Shown here: positions 10,401 through 18,943 of the stretch, piece after piece
Layout of the letters: each line of letters begins with the position of its first letter
Position numbering within the stretch: position 1 is the first letter of the stretch
The notes under the pieces: model-generated
What the model saw: the letters and a program-made list of their open reading frames with translations, nothing else
What the model was told of the DNA's origin: nothing
Database searches by the model: none
NCBI GenBank assembly: GCA_034698045.1
Contig: JAQGAU010000811.1
Span: 1 to 23,653 of the forward strand
Direction of reading: 5' to 3'
Source: Paramacrobiotus richtersi
Lineage: Eukaryota > Tardigrada > Eutardigrada > Parachela > Macrobiotidae
DNA: 23,653 nucleotides
Made by a program: the position numbers and the translations under genes

Positions 10401-10513
10401 AATGCTCTTGCGAAGTAGGTCTGATACTGATAATAATACATACATACGTACATTTTTCGTCAAACTGTCTGATACGGCTTTTAACGAATGTCTGAAATGG
10501 CCATAAAGACTGG
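7460..10513 (-). CDS. Unrecognised P-loop NTPase, multi-exon
   Basis: I join seven exons on the minus strand: 10448-10513, about 9992-10281, about 9740-9800, 9343-9619, 8102-8338, 7716-7983 and 7460-7617. Exon two has a Walker A motif, MLLHGDTNCGKS, then NIPIVIHDPSSAEIIKV, which looks like Walker B. Exon three has ITELTTNADFQRR, a motif-C or sensor-1-like TTN. Exon four opens RGMSRVVIVPFREQ, probably an arginine-finger region, then a helical part. This order fits superfamily 3 or AAA+ helicase-like ATPases. Exons five to seven encode a serine/threonine-proline-rich linker and a C-terminal domain (DVKFCGRSLKSSAIPLENIS), ending at the stop 7460-7462. Phases agree for exons 1-2 and 4-7; the splices around exon three are not resolved. 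The 5' end is missing. Host gene or transposon cargo are both possible. Confidence 0.62.
8722..9061. mobile_element. 340-base inverted-repeat element with TA flanks
   Basis: The left end is TAGATTACCCGAACGCAGATAT and the right end is its reverse complement. The arms stay similar for about 120 bases, sharing TGATGTTTTGTCA, AGCAATTTTTTGT and ATGGCGCTTT. The TA at each tip could be a target-site duplication, as made by Tc1/mariner-type elements; the element proper would then be 8724-9059. It encodes no protein and lies in the 1 kb intron between exons four and five of the NTPase gene. The middle holds a 7-base hairpin (ATGACTC and GAGTCAT). Confidence 0.75.
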
Positions 10514-11336
10514 CTGTGTGTACAACTAGTAAAACGCCAGGGCGGTTATTTTGCACAGCGGGAGTGTTTACACATACGTTGTTACATTAAAACTCAGCCG
10601 ATTTGACTTTTAGTCGATTATCCGGCGATTAGCCAGATCTGGATCAACATTAACTTGAATTAAATAATTTTGAACGTTTGACTTGCAAGACGATAAATTT
10701 TGGTGACTTTTAAGGCCAGATATTGGTCATCGTTTGCGCATCACTCACCCAACTCATCTGACAAATGCCAACATGCACTGTGGGCACTGCACTGTACAAG
10801 TGAACTACAGACTTGACATACTAGACTATAGCCGCTGTAAAATTGTCGTCGCTCATGAAGTCGGCGCGGATTGGTTCGAGATTGTTTGTTTCAAATCATT
10901 CGATATACCCGTACAAAAGCGGTCGAACTGGTAAACTGCAAATGTGGGAGCAAAATTATTGCCATTCCTGCGTTGATCTTCTCGTTCCACCACCGAAACC
11001 TCAGTTCACGGTTCGTGTTTTGTTTATATTATGGACAAATCGCTATATACCTCTGTCACCATCGTCCTTTAACACGTGATATGGCCATGATAACATTCAA
11101 CTACTGGAATACACTGGTCGAAACTTTCCCATGAAATTTAAACGGTAAAAAACAACTGAGTTCATAATCTCTGCGCTTCAGAGCCGTGACAGAAAGTGGT
11201 CGCTGAACCTCAGCAGGCTGCAGTACGACTCCTAAAACAGCCAAAGTTGGCTGTGGCAAACCAAAGCGGTGTTTGATAGAAGGGACTGATCGGGGCTCAC
11301 CCATTACACCCATTACACCCATTTCTACTCATAAAC
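10514..11336 (-). other. Possible upstream exon of the NTPase gene
   Basis: Mostly without a gene. On the minus strand 11322 to 11140 is open and has a good acceptor (tttgccacag) before a peptide with TLAVLGVVLQPAEVQRPLSV. Position and strand would suit an upstream exon of the NTPase gene, but nothing in the peptide confirms it. A short direct repeat, ACCCATT-AC, occurs three times near 11296-11322. Confidence 0.3.
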
Positions 11337-12050
11337 TGTATCGTCTCCGTAGAAGAACCCGCGCTGAAAGTCGGACTCAGACTCTGCCTCTGATCTCTCA
11401 AACTCCGTCTCTGACCGCAAGTGCTAAAAATCTGACTTTAAACACTGAACATCTGACTCAGACACAGCAAAAGTCTCAAGGTTGATATAAGCAACAACCG
11501 CCAAAAAAAGCAGCGCAAATGAACTGCTTAGCTAGGACGCATCTGCAGATCTTATCGTGGTTGCAGCAGTACGCTGATCTGCGTTTCCGCCGCTCGAGCG
11601 TTGTTTGGTTCCAGCATGAGCCGAATAGAGAATTTTTTCAATACGACATATGGTGATAACACCCTGCCTTCATATTATGAAGTAAACTGGCGCCAAAATA
11701 CTACTACACGGTCAACAATGACACTAATTAATCGTCATAAATCCTTATTTTACAGCTGTTAATGTGCTGTTGGTCGGCCATCCATAGCAACTCTGACTTT
11801 ATCAATTTATACTTAACCGCTAGATGGAGATTCAGAAAGTCGAGAATATAAACGTGTTGTCGCTTGATAAAAACAGTCGCATGCGACTTCTGATTTTTCC
11901 AGCAGTCTGATTCAAAAAATTTGTAAGTGTAAGCGCACCATAAAATTCAGAAATACTAGTCAGAGTCAGAGTCATAGAGGTCAGAGGCCGAGTGTGAGGG
12001 GTCAGAGGCGGAGCCTGACTTTCAGTGCGGGCCCCACAAAAGAAGCGAAG
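11337..12050. repeat. Degenerate inverted repeat rich in CTCTGAC
   Basis: About 11345-11475 contains GCGCTGAAAGTCGGACTC followed by many CTCTGA, ATCTGAC and ACTCAGAC units. The reverse complement of about 11915-12045 gives GCACTGAAAGTCAGGCTC followed by the same type of units. The two arms face each other across about 450 bases without a recognisable gene. They could be ends of an old non-autonomous element, or two independent expansions of one simple repeat. Confidence 0.5.
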
Positions 12051-13377
12051 AATGCCTCGTAATGTCTCGACTGCTAACGGATAAAAGATGTCTACGAGCT
12101 GCGAGAAGAATGTTGTGCTCACTATCGCACGGCTGCTGGAAAAGGAGCTCACTGTTCGCATGGTCCGCTGTACTACCTGCATTCCGATTAATTGTAACTA
12201 CTTCGATAATCTAGCAGACGTCTGGTGAAGGTTGAAAATTGTACACTACAGTCGAAAAGGTAAATCAGCGTGGATCATTGCGCTTGACAGCACTAAGATC
12301 AGCATGGAAATGGAGTTCTAACTAAAGGCTGCACATTTGTTTTTAAGTAGCAAACCGTAGTAAACAGACAAAGCACTTCTTTGGGTACACCGGAAAACTA
12401 TTCCTAGCTCAAACAAAGAAAAGTTTTTAAACTTACCACGTATGCTTTCTGTAAGAACCAAGAAATGAATAGCTAACCATTATGACATAAAATGCCTTGT
12501 ACGTTAAGAGAGTTTCTTTTCTGCATCTCCGTGCTAGTAAATGTGCGAATGCTGCAAGGAAAGACAAAATGCTGTATGGCTATCCACACAAATATCGTTA
12601 GGGCATCGTTCAAAAGGGAAAAGTGAAAACAAAAGGAAAAGGGAAAGGGCAAATTTAATGCTGCCAAGTTTAATGCACTTCTTCGTTGACATATTAGAAC
12701 AGAAAGAATTTGTTCGTCACGAACGACATGATTACATACAATCGGCGTACGAATATTAGGCTAATAGCTTTTCAGCTATCAATTATTAAAGGAATATGTA
12801 TAGTAAATCTACATATGATGAATATTTTTGCCAACCCTACAAGGCAGCCATCCGACTGCCCTATCGACAGTTTCGCCATCCTGTAGCTAACGCTACTACC
12901 GTGTTAATTTCAGGCGAAGGCTATTCGGACGCCCGTTCACATACCCCCCTCGCCCCTTTTTCGACTTTGCACACACCCATTTACCTCACACAGGTTTGCT
13001 TTGTACATACCTTTAGGCCAAATCATGTTATGCGATGACTCTGCAGGTTGTGAAATCAGATTTCGGATGTTTCTGTACAGAAACATATTTCTGTAGAGAT
13101 AGTTTTGAATATGTCCTGAGCGTGATGAACTCACAGTTGCTGATATTTGTAGAATTTGAACATAATGAATTATGTATTTCAATTTTCTGCCTTTTAATAA
13201 GCAGATAAACATATGTACGTACACTGTGCCAATAACGTATACGAGATATACTAACTGATATCTTACTGAAAGTTTAATACAAGCCAAGCCATGCAAGAAT
13301 TTCAGTTCATCCAAACCTGATTCCACTACATACAGAGATCGTATAAAAGTTGTAGCGTAAACATGCATGCATAATGC
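12051..13377. other. Stretch with no gene recognised
   Basis: Minus-strand frames at about 12050-12180 and 12937-13395 are open but show no family motif. An 18-base palindrome, TGTTTCTGTACAGAAACA, lies near 13067-13084. I see nothing else to annotate. Confidence 0.3.
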
Positions 13378-13680
13378 ATGTCCAAGAGGTTTCAAAGGGA
13401 GTGTACATGGCCTTTACCTGATTTCAGCATTGCAAAACGCTATCAATACGCTACCGGTACGCTGACTAGGTTTGTCGATCTCTACGGGGAAAGTCATTTG
13501 ATTACCGACAACACAAAAATACGCACTGGAGTGCTTCTCTACCATTTTTCAGGGAACGCTGGAATAAATGAAATAAGTAACTACAGCTTCGTCCGCATGG
13601 TACGGTTAGCATTTGCTGAGTGCGTAGCTATAGTTTGGCATACACGAATGTGGCACAAACACTTGCTTAAACACGCCTGA
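13378..13680 (+). CDS. Open frame of unknown nature
   Basis: An uninterrupted 100-residue frame ends at a stop before the convergent unknown gene on the minus strand. A plausible acceptor (cctgatttcag) lies inside at about 13424. The peptide (for example VDLYGESHLITDNTKIRTG) matches no family I know. It could be an exon, or chance in an otherwise empty region. Confidence 0.25.
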   Translation: MSKRFQRECTWPLPDFSIAKRYQYATGTLTRFVDLYGESHLITDNTKIRTGVLLYHFSGNAGINEISNYSFVRMVRLAFAECVAIVWHTRMWHKHLLKHA

Positions 13681-13848
13681 CGTAGGGAACGGCATTATAA
13701 GAACATGCAACCTGGCTCGAAATAAGGTTCGGATTAGTCGTTATTGAAAGGTCTTAAATGATGCCGCGCCATTGCCGATACGGATAAACAGTGAAAAAAT
13801 TCGGCTAAGACCATTTCCAGTTTACCGCAGATGATATACACACTTGTC

Positions 13849-14552
13849 TCAGCTGGGTACACACGGAACCATTAAAACTGTCTTATCAGATGTACGAGCG
13901 GTAAAGAACCTTTGCTCCCTGCTATACTGTTTTAGACTTCGGTTGTGTTGTCTTACCTAGGTTAATTGTAAAGGCCAGGAGTGTTTTGTCGATCATCAAC
14001 GTAGACAGGAACGCAAATGCGTCGAACTCGACCGGCACGGAAATTGGAACGGACAGCTCGGGGATGCTATTTGGGATCCAAATGTACATGGTGCTAGAAA
14101 TGTCCACCCTCTCGTAGTTGCCCGTGATTCCGGTTTTAAAAACTGCTTCCGGACCAAGTACAACGGTCTCATTGTCGGACTGGCGTCCCAAGCGAACAAC
14201 TCGTTTGCGAAATACCACTTGCCCATTTTCCTGAGCTTTTCTGTGGAAAAAATGAAACGTCAACATTGGCAACGTGGATCCCGCTGGTCTACGTAAATTG
14301 TTAAAAGTTTACTTACTGTATAAAGCTTTCGGTGAGACCGTCACCGTAATCTTGTAAGTCGGCCTGGCTGAATTTACAGAAGATCGCTGGCAGGCCTTTG
14401 CAGCCTTTTCTCAGGCATGTCAGAAAACTGTCCGTCGATTTCCAGGCGTTATCAGGCAGGAAGCCAGTGCTGCAATCATTTGTATATGTTGACATGTGTT
14501 GGCTAGTCCGATACGGTACCTTTTCTGAGTTACTTTTGGTTCGATACCGAAC
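13849..14552 (-). CDS. Unknown beta-rich protein, three exons
   Basis: Exons 14317-14552, 13957-14240 and 13849-13877 join with introns gtaagt...ccacag (76 bases) and gtaaga...acag (79 bases); phases 2 and 1 agree. From Met 14495 the product has about 163 residues. The first exon is cysteine-rich (DCSTGFLPDNAWKS, TCLRKGCKG, FCKF). The second is hydrophobic with alternating strands (VVFRKRVVRLGRQ, STMYIWIPNSIPELSVPISV), like a beta-sandwich, with possible N-glycosylation at NET. No signal peptide is seen at Met 14495, and the exon stays open upstream to an acceptor at 14552. It may therefore be the 3' half of the secreted-protein gene just upstream rather than a gene of its own. The last, 9-codon exon is the least certain part. 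I do not recognise the family. Confidence 0.55.
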
Positions 14553-14649
14553 CTGAAATTAAGCAACGATTGTGGCTCCTCCACCTGCACAAAAATATAG
14601 TTATCTGCTGATATTCGTGCACGTTATCATTATTTGAATTAACAGGCAG

Positions 14650-14655
14650 TTTATT
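14650..14655 (-). promoter_or_regulatory. Polyadenylation signal AATAAA (minus strand)
   Basis: AATAAA on the minus strand lies about 215 bases downstream of the stop of the secreted-protein gene and upstream of the next minus-strand exons. It supports ending that gene at 14867, though single AATAAA hexamers also occur by chance in AT-rich DNA. Confidence 0.4.
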
Positions 14656-14866
14656 ACAAAATTAAAGTTTACACAACATGATTACCGCGTCTCGCATTAA
14701 GCAGCCTTCGTGTTCAAAGACTTTGTTTACTCTAGTATGGCCGCTTTTTTGCTTAACTGGCTGGTAACTGGTACACAATAAATGCCGACCCATAATCACA
14801 AACATTCAAGCTTTTCCAGTAACATATATTGAAGAATCTAAAACAATGCCTTTTAGCCAAATCTTA

Positions 14867-15933
14867 CTATGTTCCGAGCGCGCCGCAGTCCACGTCCGCG
14901 TCAACGACACAACCTCCATCAGAGTCCTCCTCGTCGCTCTGCACTAGCGCTTTAACAACAACTGCACAACTGAGCACTTTCTTTTTCCCGTCCGATACAT
15001 CCTTTTTGAGGGGAATTTTGTACGTCTTCCCATCTTCGTCCTCAAACGCGTACGATACGGCTACCTGGATTTGAAGAGACACTGCAGCAAATGTCATGCT
15101 CGACCCGCATTCAAAATTACCATGGAATCCATTTCTCTCCAGCAGGGATGACAGTAGTTTGCGATCGAATGGCAGTCGACTCTTCAAAGCCAGAACGTTA
15201 CAGCGGATACGAATTATTATTTGAATAGCATCTTAATAAGTGACATGCACCCCTGGACTGTCAAATACTGATATTAAAGTATTTTGTTATCCTAAAACAC
15301 AAAGCAGATACTGGCTTGCGCTGAAAAGCGTTTCCAGGGGAAAAAACGAATTGTAACGGAGCTGTGGTTGGCATCGATCGATCCCCTGCTGGTGCACACG
15401 GTAACTTTGTGTTCAAAGATGGGCGTATTTTCTTTCCATGCGACTGCAGGAAGCATACCAGGACTCGGCATGCTAAGAATTCTACCGATTGTGCTGACAC
15501 CTGACCAAAACAACAGCTATTGTTTCATTGCTTTCCGCATAGGAAACCGATTTTTGATTGGCTACGGCAGTTTTTCTGCCGGTGGTAATTGTGTGGACTC
15601 GGGCCAATCGCGCGTTAGATAAAGATGGCCGTCGGCGTGCGGGTTAGAATGACCTACAAAAAAATCGCGTGATCAGGTCTTTTAACGATTAGTTAATAAG
15701 CATACCGGCAATAAGCAATTGACTGCCATAACTGAATGTTCATCCTTGGCTGTGAAGTAGCCCATGCGAGTGAGGGCTTTTTGCCAATCTGAGTGCCTTA
15801 GGTATACACAATATATTCCAAGTGTGTGGAACTGCATGTATCGAAGATAGCATTTCGCACATCCTCTGTGAACAATGGATGCCAGCAGTAGCAAGCTCAG
15901 TGCACCTGAGCAGATGGAGTCCAGCGCGCTCAT
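14867..15933 (-). CDS. Unknown secreted protein, four exons, 252 residues
   Basis: Exons 15810-15933, 15566-15653, 15312-15493 and 14867-15231 join in phases 1, 2 and 1 with no internal stop. Residues 1 to about 26 are a signal peptide (Met, a polar start, then ALSLLLLASIV and CAKC), so the protein should enter the secretory pathway. The mature part begins with a proline-rich stretch (TRDWPESTQLPPAEKLP). It continues with beta-strand-like segments: HKVTVCTSRGSIDANHSSVT, IRFFPWKRFS, FECGSSMTFAAVSLQIQVAV, SYAFEDEDGKTYKIPLKKD. The tail is acidic (SDEEDSDGGCVVDADVD). NHS is a possible N-glycosylation site. I know no family with this pattern. The donor of exon 1 has alternatives (15810, or one inside the signal-peptide end). 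The stop overlaps a donor-like TAgtaaga, so splicing into the exons at 13849-14552 is possible. Confidence 0.6.
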
Positions 15934-16242
15934 CCCGAATTCACGCGAGGCGTATGGATATCTTGCATTGAAATATGGTTTCCGTAATATGGAACGTATT
16001 AAAGTGTGCGCGGCGGTCGTACCGAAAACCTTGCCGTTTGATCGACAATTACGTGTAAGTGGCGGATAGCTACGTATTTTGTTCGTAGTCCAGATGATTG
16101 TGGCATTTTGCATTGCCTGTTCGTATTGCTGGTGCACAGAACGCCGACGGAAACATTTCTTTGGTTCGTTTATTCTAAATTATCACTTCTGTCTAGTTCT
16201 ACTTCTCACGACTCAAACTTATCCAGCATAAGCCTCCCGAAT

Positions 16243-16620
16243 CTATACGTGCTTACTACCATTTGAGAGAGCTCGATGAGTGAATTCTAAATTTGCTTTC
16301 AAATCTTCCTCGAAGTATAAAAGTATTAAAAGTTTATCCAGGCTGAAGTTGTGAATTGTAGTGGAAATAGTCCCATTATTTCTGCGAACCACCACAACAG
16401 GACCGCTACAGCGGTTTTCCTGCCTTGAATAACTTGGGCATCTTAGAGGTAAATCTTCCGCTGGAAGTTTTCTCTTCCAGGTAGAGACCAAAATGGTGTT
16501 GCCGGTGTGGGTCAGCGCGGTGCACGGTGCGGTTCCTAAAGCGAACCGGTACCTCTCCGACGTACATGCAACCTCTCGATACGAAATCATCCCTTCTGAT
16601 CTTTGTTGTTCAGTTGAGGG
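16243..16620 (-). CDS. Unknown exon, 125 residues
   Basis: A good acceptor (tataaaacacag) precedes an open stretch that ends at a stop at 16243-16245. The peptide has four cysteines in its first two-thirds (EVACTSE, APCTAL, LRCPS, NRCSG) and two possible N-glycosylation sites (NGT, NFS), which suggests an extracellular domain. Segments include RYRFALGTAPCTALTHTGNT and SGPVVVVRRNNGTISTTIHN. Near the end a donor-like AATG-gtagta would allow splicing before the stop. Upstream exons were not identified; the left repeat of the element at 16732 lies 110 bases away. No family recognised. Confidence 0.45.
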   Translation of the reverse strand, partial: PSTEQQRSEGMISYREVACTSERYRFALGTAPCTALTHTGNTILVSTWKRKLPAEDLPLRCPSYSRQENRCSGPVVVVRRNNGTISTTIHNFSLDKLLILLYFEEDLKANLEFTHRALSNGSKHV

Positions 16621-16925
16621 CTGTGTTTTATAAAAAAGATGCTTTCCTGCAGCCAGTTTAGGACATGTGCGCGCTTTGTGATATAACAGAGTGCCCAAAC
16701 GTCGAGCGCATATTGTGGACAAATTATTCTAGGGTGTATCGAAAACGTGGCGACCACGGACGTGGTTGTGGTCGGCTGTGGTTGTGGTTTCCGGTGACCT
16801 TTGTGATCGTCAGTGGTCAACGGTGGTTGTGGTTTTCTGTGGCTTTCTGTGGTTATTCATGCTCGGCAGTGGCTGTCGTTGAATTTCGTCAAGACCGCCA
16901 ATTGCCGTTCAGCGGTAAGTATCAT

Positions 16926-17012
16926 CAGTGAATTCAGCGGTCCTGTAGCACGCTCAGGTTGAGCGTACTATCCGGTGCAGTTGCGAATATTTTGGCACCG
17001 TTGAATTCACTG
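16926..17012. repeat. Hairpin inside the 996-base element
   Basis: CAGTGAATTCAGCGGT at 16926-16941 is matched by the reverse complement of ACCGTTGAATTCACTG at 16997-17012 (15 of 16 paired), with a 55-base loop that itself contains the short stem CGCTCA and TGAGCG. It lies just inside the left terminal repeat. Confidence 0.7.
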
Positions 17013-17027
17013 ACACTGTAGCAAAAT

Positions 17028-17400
17028 TTAGCTGAGGACCAAGAAGGTACGGTAACGGTCGGCCTCTACAGGAGTTGAATAAATATTAGCCAATCTAACG
17101 CGAAGTGAGCAAAGGGATTTAAATGGTGCAACCATCATTTCACGTTGCACACGCCGAATATTGCACTGGCCTCGCGCTATACTTCGCAGCGCGTATTGTT
17201 TAAATTGGCAGATGCCATATGAGCGCAGTTTTCCTTCACGCACAGGATCTTAGTATCCTTGGTTCGACGCTCCTGCGTGCTTCTCTTTCCCGTTCATTTA
17301 TACTAGCCTCATGAAAAATCACTGCAGTTTCCATTGGGCCAACAATGGTTGTGGTTGCCTCAGCGAATATCGTGTCCTTTCCAATATCTTCTGTATCCAT
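17028..17400 (-). CDS. Small coding region carried by the 996-base element
   Basis: A 54-residue frame from Met 17400 to the stop at 17236 contains FAEATTTIVGPMETAVIFHE and an arginine/glutamate-rich helix (NEREREARRSVEPR). A second frame, 17243 to 17028, follows directly and is basic (LRSYGICQFKQYALRSIARG). They could be two exons of one gene or unrelated frames. No transposase motif is seen. Upstream, at 17460-17465, the sequence CGgtaagt on the minus strand resembles a splice donor. Confidence 0.35.
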
Positions 17401-17727
17401 TATTTTATGCTTCGCGGCCTAATTTAATACTAAATATTCGCAGTGACATGTCTCCGTACTTACCGGTCACTTATTTTATTTTACCTCCATATGGAGTAGG
17501 ATAAGCAAACTGAGAAAGTTTCGGAAGTTTCAAGCGCCAAAGCAATCAAATCTGAGCGGCGGTGATGCTGGACGGCAAGGTCTTGACCACATTCAACGAC
17601 AACCACTGCCGGCCCACAAATAACCACAAAAGGGCACATAAAACCACAGCCACCGTCGACCACTAGCGACACAAACGTCACCGGAAACCACAACCACGTC
17701 CGTGGTCGCCACGTTTTAGGTACACTG

Positions 17728-18266
17728 ATTATTCAATCCCAGTATTCCGAAGGCGGATACGCACTACCATTGCGCTGACAATATATCGCATGTATGCGTA
17801 ATAAAGGTGCCAATACCGCTATTAAATAACGGCCTTCTCGACGTTTTCGATTCAATACAAAACAATCGTTTTAAAATATCCTTTAAACCGATGGATAGAA
17901 AATCTAGCTAATCAAAAGCCGCATAGCCAATAGTATTAGGAACCAGGAACGTAGTCATGTACAGGTGTCACAATAGCTGAACGCTGCTTTGATTCCGCTA
18001 CCTCTTTGTATATATTATGTTTAATCCTAGCGCATTCTACGAAATTTGCTTTTTTCTCAGTGTGAACAACAACATGCCGCTTACATGGCAATTAATGCAC
18101 AGCATTAAATGACTTTAACGCAGAGCGAACCGTGGTGCTTGACAACCGGAAGTAGTTCTGTGGCGAAGGCCGTAAACAGACATATCGAGAAACCTTGTTG
18201 AAATAAGCGATCGTGATAAAATTACGCAGCCCTGCCCTCCCGCCCTTATACCTCCGCTGTTCTATC
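17728..18266. other. Stretch with no gene recognised
   Basis: No repeat or supported exon. It separates the 996-base element from the signal-peptide frame on the plus strand. Confidence 0.3.
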
Positions 18267-18428
18267 ATGCATTTTGTCATTCTTTCAACCGCTCTGCTAT
18301 TTTCGATCATTAAGGGGGTGTCCGGTGCGGCTTGTATCGAACTGCTGGGTGACCGGCGGCTGACGCTCAGTGCACCGCCTGGACATCGCCCAGTATCGAG
18401 CACTTGCCCCGGTATCCTCAAGCGGTAA
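18267..18428 (+). CDS. Small secreted peptide or first exon with signal peptide
   Basis: Met 18267 starts a typical signal peptide (MHFVILSTALLFSIIKGVSG, cleavage likely after GVSGA). A cysteine-containing mature part follows (AACIELLGDRRLTLSAPPGH, then STCPGILKR). The frame ends at TAA 18426, which overlaps a donor-like CG-gtaaaa, so this may be exon 1 of a longer secreted protein with later exons unseen. As a 53-residue product it has two mature cysteines. A minus-strand frame covers the same bases but lacks any motif. Confidence 0.4.
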   Translation: MHFVILSTALLFSIIKGVSGAACIELLGDRRLTLSAPPGHRPVSSTCPGILKR

Positions 18429-18619
18429 AACATATCGTCGGTTCGTTCGGTAGCGTTAACTACCGGTAGCTAATATTCAGCGATTCCTTGAAACGATATA
18501 CAGTACAAGTACATATGTAAACCTTGCAAAGGTTTGAATGCTATGAAGAGTCACTCCTTGCACTATGACTTAAGGGAGAATCGATGTTTAAGTACGAATG
18601 TTTGGAAGATTTAGTCTTA

Positions 18620-18640
18620 CAAAGATCTGCGCAGATCATC
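18620..18640. repeat. Perfect palindrome GATCTGCGCAGATC
   Basis: A 14-base perfect palindrome inside otherwise featureless sequence between the signal-peptide frame and the KDZ-like gene. It may be chance or a binding site; nothing else supports a role. Confidence 0.35.
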
Positions 18641-18943
18641 CAAGGCGGCATACGTTTGGAAACATAATCATGATTACTTCTTACTTCTTACAATAATGTA
18701 AACAGCTTGAAAACGGCCAGGCGGCGGACGCGCACGCGCATGTCAATAATCAGTCGGTACTGCGTACAGTTATACGCATGCAATGTTGTTGATTCGCATA
18801 AGCGCGGCCTTTGCTCGTTTGATAACTGTTTGTACAACTGTATATACTGTGTAATAACTGTGTCTGCAAGGAAGTCAGGGTGCTTCATTTTGAAATTGAC
18901 ACAGCAACTCGTAGCGTAACTATCAGTTAGGTCGGCGCGGCCA

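Larger units (their letters stand above)
16732..17727. mobile_element. 996-base DNA element with 180-base terminal inverted repeats
   Basis: The left end GGGTGTATCGAAAACGTGGC and the reverse complement of the right end CAGTGTACCTAAAACGTGGC open long terminal repeats (about 16732-16912 and 17548-17727). These contain GACCACGGACGTGG, TTCCGGTGAC, GTGGTTGTGGTTTT-type GTGG repeats and GTCGTTGAAT. The flanks are ATTATTCTA (16723-16731) and ATTATTCAA (17728-17736), a 9-base near-duplication with 8 matches. Long terminal repeats with a 9-base duplication are typical of Mutator-like elements; a hAT element with 8-base duplication is the alternative. Inside lie a small open frame and a hairpin, described separately; no full transposase is present, so it is probably non-autonomous. 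Confidence 0.8.

Noticed and set aside
12937-13395. 152-residue minus-strand frame
   Set aside because: Hydrophobic and low-complexity in parts, with no motif and no convincing splice sites; not enough to call a gene.
15368-15622. 84-residue plus-strand frame
   Set aside because: The minus strand here carries exons with good splice sites, agreeing phases and continuous open frames; the plus frame is its shadow.
15875-16069. 64-residue plus-strand frame
   Set aside because: It is antisense to the signal-peptide exon of the secreted-protein gene, which has the better support.
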